A stretch of DNA of 57,860 nt from contig CANPHS010000002.1 in the NCBI GenBank assembly GCA_947573925.1, positions 1-57,860 on the forward strand, written 5' to 3'. Source of the DNA: an uncultured Enterorhabdus sp. (GTDB lineage: Bacteria; Actinomycetota; Coriobacteriia; Coriobacteriales; Eggerthellaceae). The translations under genes were made by a program, and so were the position numbers. The notes beneath the pieces were generated by a model, which was not told the origin of the DNA, searched no databases, and saw nothing but the letters and a program-made list of their open reading frames with translations. Shown piece by piece: positions 24,349 to 31,208 of this stretch (position 1 is the first letter of the stretch; each line of letters begins with the position of its first letter).

Positions 24349-24379
24349 CCTCTATAAATAAGTAACTTATTTATAGAGG
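24349..24379. promoter_or_regulatory. Perfect palindromic operator of the Phd/ParE module
   Basis: CCTCTATAAATAAGT, one A, then the exact reverse complement ACTTATTTATAGAGG: a 15-1-15 palindrome eight bases before the antitoxin ATG. The right arm on the coding strand contains the ribosome site (AGAGGTGAT), so it could act at DNA and, as a hairpin, at mRNA level. Confidence 0.75.
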
Positions 24380-24464
24380 TTTATAGCATGAATCTTTCAT
24401 ATACGCAATGCCCATCCGATACAGTTGCCCAATTGCCCCAATCCATGCGATGCCGCGAGTCCGC

Positions 24465-24492
24465 TTTGCAAAGGGCTTGCAACGTTTATACT
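24465..24492 (+). promoter_or_regulatory. Promoter for the fluoride channel gene
   Basis: TTTGCA (24465-24470) and TATACT (24487-24492) with a 16-base spacer, 43 bases before the ATG. The leader was checked for the crcB/fluoride riboswitch; its conserved GG-GAUGG and UUCGCC segments are not present. Confidence 0.55.
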
Positions 24493-24535
24493 AAGCAAAC
24501 GGCTAGAGCAAAGCATTGAGAGAAGGGTTTCAGCC

Positions 24536-24916
24536 ATGATGGGCATACTCTGCGTAGGCGCGGGCGGGGCGTTGGGTGCCGTGGGGCGCTACGGGCTGGG
24601 GCTTATTCCGTTGGGAACGGAATGGCCGCTCATGACGCTGCTCATCAACTTCGTGGGATCGGTGGCCATCGGGGCCATCGTGGAAGTGGCGGCACTGTCC
24701 CAGGGCGCCCTGCCGCGGGAGGCGGTGCTGTTCCTGAAAGTGGGACTCTGCGGCGGGTTCACCACCTTCTCCACCTTCTCGCTGGAGACCTTGGAGCTCA
24801 TGGAATCGGGGCAGTGGATCGCGGCCGGCGGCTACGCCCTGGCCAGCGTGGCCCTTTGCGTCGCCGGCGTCCTGGCCGGCAAAGTGCTCGCCCGCACCCT
24901 GATGCCGGCGGCTTAG
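24536..24916 (+). CDS. crcB: CrcB/Fluc fluoride channel
   Basis: 126 residues and four transmembrane helices. Fluc proteins are dual-topology dimers that export fluoride. Diagnostic are GAGGALGAVGRYGLG near the start, LINFVGSVAIGAI, and the pore motif GGFTTFSTFSLE at about 73-84, with the Phe and Thr/Ser residues that line the pore. Start is ATG 24536; a second ATG directly follows. Single-gene Fluc operates as a homodimer. No fluoride riboswitch is visible upstream and no enolase or other fluoride-responsive gene is adjacent. Confidence 0.9.
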   Translation: MMGILCVGAGGALGAVGRYGLGLIPLGTEWPLMTLLINFVGSVAIGAIVEVAALSQGALPREAVLFLKVGLCGGFTTFSTFSLETLELMESGQWIAAGGYALASVALCVAGVLAGKVLARTLMPAA

Positions 24917-25000
24917 GAGCGCAACACAAGCGCCCGGCGCCCCAGAGCGGCGCCACAGGTCGCCCACTCACGAACGCAAGGCTTATCATCGCCCTAGCGC

Positions 25001-25031
25001 TTGACTTGGAGTTCACTTTAAGGTTTACCGT
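25001..25031 (+). promoter_or_regulatory. MerR-type promoter with a 19-base spacer (CMD-cupin gene)
   Basis: TTGACT (25001-25006), 19 bases, then TACCGT (25026-25031). The spacer contains the partial dyad TTGGAGT-TC-ACTTTAA. The over-long spacer and centred dyad are the hallmark of promoters untwisted by MerR-family activators. A near-identical layout is at 49904-49934. No merR gene lies in the window. Confidence 0.7.
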
Positions 25032-25073
25032 GGGAATCATCATACCGGAGAAGAGAACCGAAGGAGATTCCCC

Positions 25074-25829
25074 ATGCCCAAAGTAGTACAAACCGCCGGG
25101 CGCGATGCCCTCGGCCAGTTCGCGCCTCAGTTCGCCGCCTTGAACGACGACGTGCTGTTCGGCGAGGTGTGGAGCGACGATACCCTCGACCTGAAGACGC
25201 GTTCCACCCTCACCGTGACCACGCTGGTGGCCAAGGGGCTCTTCGATAACTCGTTCAAGTACCACCTGGCCACGGCGAAGAAGAACGGCGTCACGAAGCA
25301 GGAAATGGCCGCTATCCTCACCCACGTGGCCTTCTATGCCGGCTGGCCCAACACCTGGGCCGCCTTCCGCATGGCCGTGAAGGTGTACGCGGAAGACCCC
25401 TGCGACCGCGAGAACCCCGAGGCCCATGGCGGGCTGTTCGGCCTCGGTGCGCCCAACGACGCCTACGCCCAGTACTTCATCGGCCAGTCGTACTTGAACC
25501 CGCTGACCGACCCGGCCAAGACCCAGCTCATCGCCAACGTCACCTTCGAGCCCGGCTGCCGCAACCATTGGCACATCCACCATGCGGAAGAGGGCGGCGG
25601 CCAGATCCTGCTCGTCACCGACGGCCGCGGCTGGTACCAGGAATGGGGGCAGGAAGCCCGCGCGCTCGCGCCGGGCGACGTGGTGTACATCCCCGCCAAC
25701 GTGAAGCACCGGCACGGCGCCGCCGACGATAGCTGGATGAGCCACGTGGCCTTCGAGGCCCCGGGCGCCGGCTGCTCCAACGAATGGCTGGAACCGGTGG
25801 ACGACGGCCAGTACAACTCGTTGGCGTAG
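25074..25829 (+). CDS. Carboxymuconolactone decarboxylase-like / cupin two-domain protein
   Basis: 251 residues. Residues ~20-110 form a CMD/AhpD-like helical domain (DLKTRSTLTVTTLVAKGLFD, then HLATAKKNGVTKQEMAAILTHVAFYAGWPN), without the CxxC pair of active AhpD peroxidases. Residues ~150-245 form a cupin barrel with metal-binding HWHIHHAEE, then PGDVVYIPANVKHRHGA. Such CMD-cupin fusions are common in anaerobes and are often annotated as oxidoreductases or stress proteins; the substrate is unknown. It has its own MerR-type promoter and a good ribosome site (GAAGGAG), so it is probably induced by thiol, aldehyde, metal or drug stress. Confidence 0.85.
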   Translation: MPKVVQTAGRDALGQFAPQFAALNDDVLFGEVWSDDTLDLKTRSTLTVTTLVAKGLFDNSFKYHLATAKKNGVTKQEMAAILTHVAFYAGWPNTWAAFRMAVKVYAEDPCDRENPEAHGGLFGLGAPNDAYAQYFIGQSYLNPLTDPAKTQLIANVTFEPGCRNHWHIHHAEEGGGQILLVTDGRGWYQEWGQEARALAPGDVVYIPANVKHRHGAADDSWMSHVAFEAPGAGCSNEWLEPVDDGQYNSLA

Positions 25830-25877
25830 GGCAAAAGATCGAGCGGAAGGGCGCGACGCTCCACGTCCGCCCCTCCC

Positions 25878-26853
25878 TCACTTCAGCAGATACCGCAGAT
25901 TCCTCGTGCCGCCCTCACGTACCACGATGCCCTTCTCGATGAGGGAATTCAGCAGGTTGATCGTCTTGGTTTGGGAAAAGCCCACCGCCTTTTGAATGGC
26001 GCTGCGCATCGTCTCGCCTTCCGCAATGGCCCGCGCCACCAACACCTCTTCTGAGGTGAGACCAGTCGCACCGCCCACCTCCTTCGCCGCATTTCGATTC
26101 GCCAGAGCTACCGAGAACGTGTTCGGGGTCACGGCAATCTCGACGGCTTCTCGCTGGCCCTCGTAAGCCGTGCGCATGCGACCGATGCCTGTTCCCCAGG
26201 CTTCGATAATGCCGAGTCGGTAGAGCACCGAGGCCAGAAGCTTATTGCGCGGCAGGGAGATGTTAGCGCTCAGGTCTTCGTAGGAAATGCCCGGCACGAG
26301 ACCGCCCAGCGTGACAATTTCCACTCGCGATGGCATAACACTCACGAGCGTCGGCCCAGAAAGAGCGTAATCGCGATGGGCGACGGCGTTGGCGAGCGCC
26401 TCTCGCAAGGCCGCCGAGGGATAGTCGTCGAAATCGACGCGCTCTAAGCCTTCGTAGCGCGTTTTGAAGCGGTTGTGCGCCTCGAGAAACCCGTAGCTGC
26501 TCCAGCAAAGACCCCTGGTATTCCTCGCGCTCGAGGAACACGTCGCGGCGGTCGTCATCGAAGGCTGCAACCTTCAGAAACGAAGGGCACTGATCGGAGA
26601 GCAGCAGCGCCAGGTTCGTGAACCCGCACTCCCCGACAAGTCCCATGGTGCGCATGGCTCCATCGTCAAGGGCAAGCCCGCGGTCGGCGAACTTGCAGGA
26701 AGCAAACTCGAAAGTCAGATTCTGCTCCAACGATTCGCGCCGTTCGAACGAATCACCATCACTATTGGCGAAAGCGGCGACAGTTTTTACGGCGCTATCG
26801 TTGACAATCGTTTTGAACTCGACGTTACGCCCCTCTACCAGATCCAATTTCAT
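25878..26853 (-). pseudogene. Decayed AlbA-type ATP-binding transcriptional regulator gene
   Basis: The family starts with an AlbA-like DNA-binding domain and ends with an ATPase-like domain and a winged helix. Here the start (LVEGRNVEFKTIVND, then VAAFANSDG) is joined at about 26755 directly to DSFERRESLEQNLTFEF, removing about 110 residues of the usual N-terminal domain. At about 26495 the frame is lost inside what should read LLEQL...YGFLEAHNRF. The downstream part (RYEGLERVDFDDYPSAALREALANAVAHRDY, split by ordinary sequence, through the final winged helix) is intact to 25878. So there are one in-frame deletion and one frameshift. The start used is ATG 26853, since the earlier ATG 26886 lies inside the operator repeats. 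Confidence 0.8.
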
Positions 26854-26866
26854 GGGCAACCACTCA

Positions 26867-26904
26867 TTTCTAACATTTTCTAACACTTTCTAACATGTTA
26901 GAAA
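26867..26904. repeat. Three 10-bp-phased TTTCTAACA repeats plus inverted copy
   Basis: TTTCTAACA occurs at 26867, 26877 and 26887, exactly one helical turn apart. The last copy forms a perfect palindrome with TGTTAGAAA (to 26904). It lies just upstream of the decayed AlbA-type regulator gene. The arrangement looks like a cooperative operator for that regulator; it remains intact although the gene is broken. Confidence 0.7.
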
Positions 26905-26920
26905 ACTTGTATAGCCCTGG

Positions 26921-27082
26921 TATGCTGCCGTTGAATCCCTGTACGACTACGTCAGCGAGCCCCAGCACGGCCGCCTCGCCGTCTCGGACGACGCGGGCCG
27001 CTGCGTGTACTGTAACCACCGTCAGCCCTGCCCCGAGGGCGTCGCCATAGGACTGGCCAGCACATGCTTTCTCTTTTTGTAA
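26921..27082 (+). pseudogene. C-terminal remnant of an iron-sulfur aldo/keto reductase
   Basis: The open stretch without a start codon reads a typical tail of the 4Fe-4S aldo/keto reductase group: SLYDYVSEPQHGRLAV, GRCVYCNHRQPCPEGVAIG. Family members have CxxCxxCxxxCP; here the third Cys is Arg (CNHRQPCP), so the cluster site is already damaged. It stops at TAA 27080-27082. No N-terminal part is present; the AlbA-type pseudogene lies directly upstream. It looks like a deletion scar. Confidence 0.55.
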
Positions 27083-27104
27083 TGTGTAACGTTACATGAT
27101 ACAA
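27077..27104. promoter_or_regulatory. Palindromic operator of the HigBA module
   Basis: A perfect TGTAACGTTACA (27085-27096) is flanked by TTGTA and TACAA to give a longer imperfect dyad, ending 24 bases before the toxin start. This is the expected place for autoregulation by HigA. It overlaps the stop codon of the aldo/keto reductase remnant. Confidence 0.65.
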
Positions 27105-27128
27105 TTAGCGAGCATGAAGGGAGGGTCA

Positions 27129-27410
27129 ATGATTCATACGTTTGCCGACAACGATACACGGCTTCTCTTCGAAGACGGTACGAGCCGGAAGCTTGCGCCC
27201 GCGCTTCAACGAAGAGCCCTCCGCAAGCTGGAGCTCGTCGACAATGCTGCAACTGTTCTGGACTTGCGCATGCCGCCAGGAAACCGTCTGCATCAGCTCA
27301 AGGGCGATCGCGAAGGGCAGTATTCGATTTCCATCAACGATCAGTGGCGCGTATGCTTCCGCTTTCTACCCGATGGCGTATACGATGTTGAGATTTGCGA
27401 TTACCACTAG
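27129..27410 (+). CDS. higB: HigB-family toxin
   Basis: 93 residues from ATG 27129, with GAAGGGAGG upstream; an in-frame ATG 11 codons earlier lacks this site. The HigB pattern is clear: start IHTFADNDTRLLFEDG, middle LRKLELVDNAATVLDLRMPPGNRLHQL, end GQYSISINDQWRVCFRF, then YDVEICDYH with the conserved C-terminal His. HigB is a ribosome-dependent mRNA endonuclease of the RelE fold. Toxin-first order with higA 13 bases downstream is normal for this type. Confidence 0.92.
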   Translation: MIHTFADNDTRLLFEDGTSRKLAPALQRRALRKLELVDNAATVLDLRMPPGNRLHQLKGDREGQYSISINDQWRVCFRFLPDGVYDVEICDYH

Positions 27411-27423
27411 AGAGGAGCTCACC

Positions 27424-27738
27424 ATGAACGACGACATGATTATCGTATCTCGCGAGCCCATTCATCCCGGCGAGTTCCTGCGCGAGGAGTACATGGCCGA
27501 CCTGGACCTCTCCGTGGCCGATCTCGCCCGTCGGCTCGGTGTTACGCGACAGACGGTGAACGACATCGTACGCGAGAAGCGCGGCCTCAGCCCCGATATG
27601 TGTCTGCGCCTGGGACGCCTGTTCGGCACTACCCCGCAGTTTTGGATGAACATGCAGGCGAAAGTGGATATCTGGAACTCCATGGCCCTGCATGCCGATG
27701 ACATAGAGGCCATCGAGCCTATGGCCGTCGCGCTTTAG
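27424..27738 (+). CDS. higA: HigA-family antitoxin
   Basis: 104 residues from ATG 27424 (GAGGAG upstream). It has the HigA/VapI signature: PIHPGEFLREEYMADLDLS, a Cro/CI helix-turn-helix (VADLARRLGVTRQTVNDIV) and the conserved end LFGTTPQFWMNMQAKVDIW. It binds HigB through its start and represses the operon through the helix-turn-helix, probably at the palindrome 27077-27104. The module is complete, so it should be functional despite the debris around it. Confidence 0.93.
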   Translation: MNDDMIIVSREPIHPGEFLREEYMADLDLSVADLARRLGVTRQTVNDIVREKRGLSPDMCLRLGRLFGTTPQFWMNMQAKVDIWNSMALHADDIEAIEPMAVAL

Positions 27739-27838
27739 GCATACGGCGCGAGCGTCAAAATAGTTACCGCCGCAACCGCTGGGCGCCCGTTCCGCCAAGC
27801 TGGCAGAACGGGCGCTTTCCACTGCCTCTCAGTACGCG

Positions 27839-28576
27839 CTACCCCGCGTAAGGGGCCACAAACGCCTCGATATCGGTTTCGGGGACGCTGGACTCGAAGC
27901 GGCGGCCGTCCTGCCAGTTCACGGACGGGTCGGCGGCCTCGAGCTCGGACAGGCTGCCGGCGATGCCGGTGGAGCCAGAGGTGCAGAACGGGATGACGGT
28001 CTTCCCGGCAAGCGCGCCGGATTCCACGTAGGTGAGCACCACGCGGGGCACCTTCCCCCACCAGATGGGGTAGCCAAGGAACACCGTGGATGCCCCGGCC
28101 ACGTCGGGTGTGGGCTCGGCCAGGGCCGGACGGATGGACAGGTCGTCCTGTTGCTCCACGTTGGCGCGGCAATCGGAGTTGTAGTCGATGTCGGCGGCGC
28201 TGTAGGGCTCGGCCGGCTCGATGGCCTGGGGCGTCGCCCCGCACGCCGCGGCGATCTTCTCGGCCACGGCCTCGGTGTTGCCGGTCACGGAGAAGTACAC
28301 GACGGCAGCGGTTGCGGTTTCGGACATGGGAGCCTCCTCGGTCTCGGTTTCAGGTTGCGGCGCCTCTTGCCGGCTCGCAGCGTCAGTTGCGGCATCGGTC
28401 GCCGACTCGGAAGCGCGGGCGGGGACAACCTCGTCCGCGGCCCCGTCATCAGCCGGTGTCACCGCCTCGTCGGCCACGCACCCGCCAAGCGCCCCGACCA
28501 CCGCCGAGCCCGCAACGACGCCGGCCCACTTCACAAATGTCCGGCGGTCGCACAACCATCCCGCATCGTGTCCCAT
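27839..28576 (-). CDS. Tat-exported flavodoxin-domain lipoprotein
   Basis: 245 residues. Twin-arginine signal CDRRTFVKW (9-17) and lipobox LGGC (Cys33), then an ~55-residue acidic/Ala-rich linker, then a flavodoxin-like domain from about residue 90. FMN-site motifs are YFSVTGNTEAVAEKIA (phosphate loop), FLGYPIWWGKVPRVV and a late FCTSGSTGIAGS. Flavodoxins are one- or two-electron carriers; the presence of a Tat lipoprotein signal means this one is loaded with FMN inside and sits on the outer face of the membrane. It could serve as an electron donor to the exported flavoproteins elsewhere in the window, which is inference. Monocistronic. Confidence 0.85.
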   Translation of the reverse strand: MGHDAGWLCDRRTFVKWAGVVAGSAVVGALGGCVADEAVTPADDGAADEVVPARASESATDAATDAASRQEAPQPETETEEAPMSETATAAVVYFSVTGNTEAVAEKIAAACGATPQAIEPAEPYSAADIDYNSDCRANVEQQDDLSIRPALAEPTPDVAGASTVFLGYPIWWGKVPRVVLTYVESGALAGKTVIPFCTSGSTGIAGSLSELEAADPSVNWQDGRRFESSVPETDIEAFVAPYAG

Positions 28577-28778
28577 AGCTGACTCTCTTCCCGCCCAAAC
28601 TCTGGTCTGTTTACAGCAACGACTTTAAACGTTGTAGCCCGCTCTAAGTCAAGGACGAATATACCATCCAGCACGACCCGACCCTGGATATCCGATCAGG
28701 AAGCTGGCAACGATACTCCTGAGTTTTGCGTATAATGGAGCGGAACGCGGGACCGAAGGCGGCGAAGGGAGGTGCGGC

Positions 28779-29864
28779 GTGCTGTACCAGCTGATGAACA
28801 AAGACACCGTGGTGGCCACCTATGAGGAGAAGACCGAGCTCGGTATCTACGTATACGAGGAAGTCGAGCGGCTTCACCCCTACCTGCCCTACGGCTTCAT
28901 CGACATCAACGACTGGATCGACGGGCGCCAGATCGCCAAGCACCGCACCGCCATCGAAAAGCTCATGCGCGAGCTCGGCCTCACCACGCGCCACGACTTC
29001 ATCGCCATGGCGCGGTGCCTCTCGCTCACCGACACGTTCTGGATGAAGCGGACCGACGAGGCCGTCACCTGGGACGAGGTGTCGCTGTACCGCAACCCCT
29101 TCGATGACGTCATTGCCCGTATCGCCTTCGACGGCACCGGCATGTACGGCCGCCAGAACTCGCCCACGTCCCCCGAGTTCGCCACCTCCGGCTCCTTCGC
29201 CAAGTGCTGGGTACGGGAAGGCGACGACATTTCGCTGTTCAAGCGCGGATCGATCGGCTACGCCAACGCCGGCTTCGAGCCCTACTCCGAGGTTCTGGCC
29301 GCCGAGCTGCTGGACGCCGCCGCCATCGACCATGTTCCCTACACCGTGGTGAACTACCACGGGAAGCTGGCGAGTCAGTGTCCGCTGTTCACCTCCGAGG
29401 CGGTGGGGTTCGTATCGGCACACCGCTTCTTCGAGGGCCCGTTCAGCGTTGCCGACATGCTGCGATTCTGCGAGCAGCACGAATCGGATGAACGGTTCCG
29501 CGAAATGGTGGTCATGGACGCCGTCATGGCCAACGTCGACCGCCACGCCGGCAACTACGGGTTCCTCGTGGACAACGACACGGGGGACATCCTGCGCATG
29601 GCACCGCTGTTCGACCAGAACATGGCCTGCCTGCCCATGATGATGGAGCACGACGACTTCGACGAGTACCTGAGCATGATCGGCCCGAAAATCGGCGACG
29701 ACTTCGTGCGCATGGCCCGCGAGCTGCTGACGGGCGACATCCGCGCGAAGCTGGTGGCGCTGAAGGACTTCACCTACACCGACCCGGGCCTGGGCTACCC
29801 CGCTTGGAAGCTGGCGGCCGTGAACCGCTGCAAGGACCGCATGATCGCGGATATCCTCGCCTAG
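28779..29864 (+). CDS. HipA-like Ser/Thr kinase-fold protein without HipB
   Basis: 361 residues from GTG 28779 (AAGGGAGGT upstream). The C-terminal part has HipA kinase motifs: ATP-binding Lys in SLFKRG (K155), catalytic NVDRHAGNYG (DRH 254-256) and metal-binding APLFDQN (D279). The N-terminal ~120 residues carry the segment ARCLSLTDTFWMKRT and VTWDEVSLYRNPF, shared with the second HipA-like protein at 36752. HipA toxins phosphorylate aminoacyl-tRNA synthetases, while related CtkA-type proteins have other targets. No HipB-like antitoxin gene is adjacent. TATAAT lies at 28731-28736. The permease gene follows 30 bases downstream. Confidence 0.82.
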   Translation: MLYQLMNKDTVVATYEEKTELGIYVYEEVERLHPYLPYGFIDINDWIDGRQIAKHRTAIEKLMRELGLTTRHDFIAMARCLSLTDTFWMKRTDEAVTWDEVSLYRNPFDDVIARIAFDGTGMYGRQNSPTSPEFATSGSFAKCWVREGDDISLFKRGSIGYANAGFEPYSEVLAAELLDAAAIDHVPYTVVNYHGKLASQCPLFTSEAVGFVSAHRFFEGPFSVADMLRFCEQHESDERFREMVVMDAVMANVDRHAGNYGFLVDNDTGDILRMAPLFDQNMACLPMMMEHDDFDEYLSMIGPKIGDDFVRMARELLTGDIRAKLVALKDFTYTDPGLGYPAWKLAAVNRCKDRMIADILA

Positions 29865-29894
29865 GGCCGGCTGCCTCCGCCCCGTCCGCCCATC

Positions 29895-31208
29895 ATGACC
29901 GCCGCGTCCGCTTCTCCCCCTCCCGCCCGAATGCCGCGCCGGCTGGTTGCGGCCGTGGGGTGCTTCCTGCGCGGGCACGTCGTGCTGGCGGTGGCGGCCG
30001 TGGCGGCTGCGGCGTCCATGGCCCTCGTGCCGCCCGATACGGCCTACCTGGGGTACTTCGACCTGAAGACGCTCGGGAGCCTCTTCTGCGTGCTAGCGGT
30101 GGCGAGCGCCCTGCGGCTCATGGGGGCTTTCGACCGGGCGGCCCGGGCCATCGTCGCCCGCTTCCGCAGCCCGCGGACCTGCGTGATGGCCCTCGTGCTC
30201 ACCACGGCGGCGCTGTCCTGCGTGGCCACCAACGACATGGCCCTCATCATGATGCTGCCCCTGGCGGCCTTCACCCTGGTGCGCGGCGGCCTGGCGCGTC
30301 TTCTGCCCGCCACCTTCGCGTGCCAGAGTTTGGCCGCGAACCTCTGCGGCATGATCGTGCCCTTCGGCAACCCCCAGAACCTGTATTTGTACTCGTACTT
30401 CGACCTGGGCCTCGGCGAGTTTCTCGGCACCATGGCGCTACCCTTCGCCGTGGCCACCGCGGGCGTTGTCGTTTGCACCTGGTGGCTGGCGGGGAAAGGC
30501 ACGGGACGGCCGGCGGAAGAGCAGTCGGCGGAACGGGACGGTGAGCGCGGTGGTGCGGCGGCCGTGGGCTCGGCATGCCGAAGAGCCGACGCGTCCGGCA
30601 GCCGGCAGGACAGCCCCGAAGCTCCGAAGTCCCTCCCGTTGGAATCGCGCCCCATGCCCTTAAGCCGGCGCCGCCTGGCGCTCTATGGGGCGCTTCTGGC
30701 CCTCACCATGCTCGCGGTGTTCCGCGCACTGCCCATGACCGTGGCCGTTATCGCAGTGGCCGCAAGCCTGGCCTGGGCCGACCGCCGGGCGCTCGCCGCC
30801 GTGGACTGGGCGCTTTTGGCCACTTTCGCCTGTTTCTTCGTGTTCGCGGGGAACCTGGCCCGGGTGACCGAGGTGGCCGCATGGCTGAGCCCCCTCATGG
30901 CCGACCACGGCCTCATCGTGAGCGCCGGGGCGAGCCAGGTCATCAGCAACGTGCCCGCCGCCGTGCTGCTGTCTCACTTCACCGACGCCTGGCAGCCCCT
31001 GCTCGTCGGCGTGAACATCGGCGGCGCCGGCACCCTCGTAGGCTCCCTCGCGAGCCTCATCACCCTGCAGCACTTCACGAGCCTGCCCAGAATCTTCCCC
31101 GCCCTGCGCGACGACCCGGCGCTGACTACCAGCCGCTTCCTCGCCCTCTTCTGCACCCTGAACGCCGCCTTCCTCGCGGGACTTCTGGCGGTGTGCCTGG
31201 CGGTCTAG
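29895..31208 (+). CDS. Anion permease of the ion-transporter (SLC13/ArsB/CitM-like) superfamily
   Basis: 437 residues with about ten transmembrane helices in two repeats. Repeat hallmarks are CVATNDMALIMMLPLAAF in the first half with FGNPQNLYLYSYF, and GASQVISNVPAAVLLS with NIGGAGTLVGSLASLI in the second. These re-entrant Asn/Pro motifs are typical of the family, which moves dicarboxylates, citrate, arsenite or exchanges Na+/H+. A hydrophilic linker of ~60 residues (about 200-260) rich in Glu, Arg and Ser splits the halves. No clear ribosome site precedes ATG 29895, so translation may depend on the HipA-like gene 30 bases upstream. Its stop shares bases with the convergent gene (CTAG). The substrate is unknown. 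Confidence 0.8.
   Translation: MTAASASPPPARMPRRLVAAVGCFLRGHVVLAVAAVAAAASMALVPPDTAYLGYFDLKTLGSLFCVLAVASALRLMGAFDRAARAIVARFRSPRTCVMALVLTTAALSCVATNDMALIMMLPLAAFTLVRGGLARLLPATFACQSLAANLCGMIVPFGNPQNLYLYSYFDLGLGEFLGTMALPFAVATAGVVVCTWWLAGKGTGRPAEEQSAERDGERGGAAAVGSACRRADASGSRQDSPEAPKSLPLESRPMPLSRRRLALYGALLALTMLAVFRALPMTVAVIAVAASLAWADRRALAAVDWALLATFACFFVFAGNLARVTEVAAWLSPLMADHGLIVSAGASQVISNVPAAVLLSHFTDAWQPLLVGVNIGGAGTLVGSLASLITLQHFTSLPRIFPALRDDPALTTSRFLALFCTLNAAFLAGLLAVCLAV

Noticed and set aside
24380-24535. Fluoride riboswitch expected before crcB
   Set aside because: The conserved riboswitch blocks are not present; only a normal promoter is seen.
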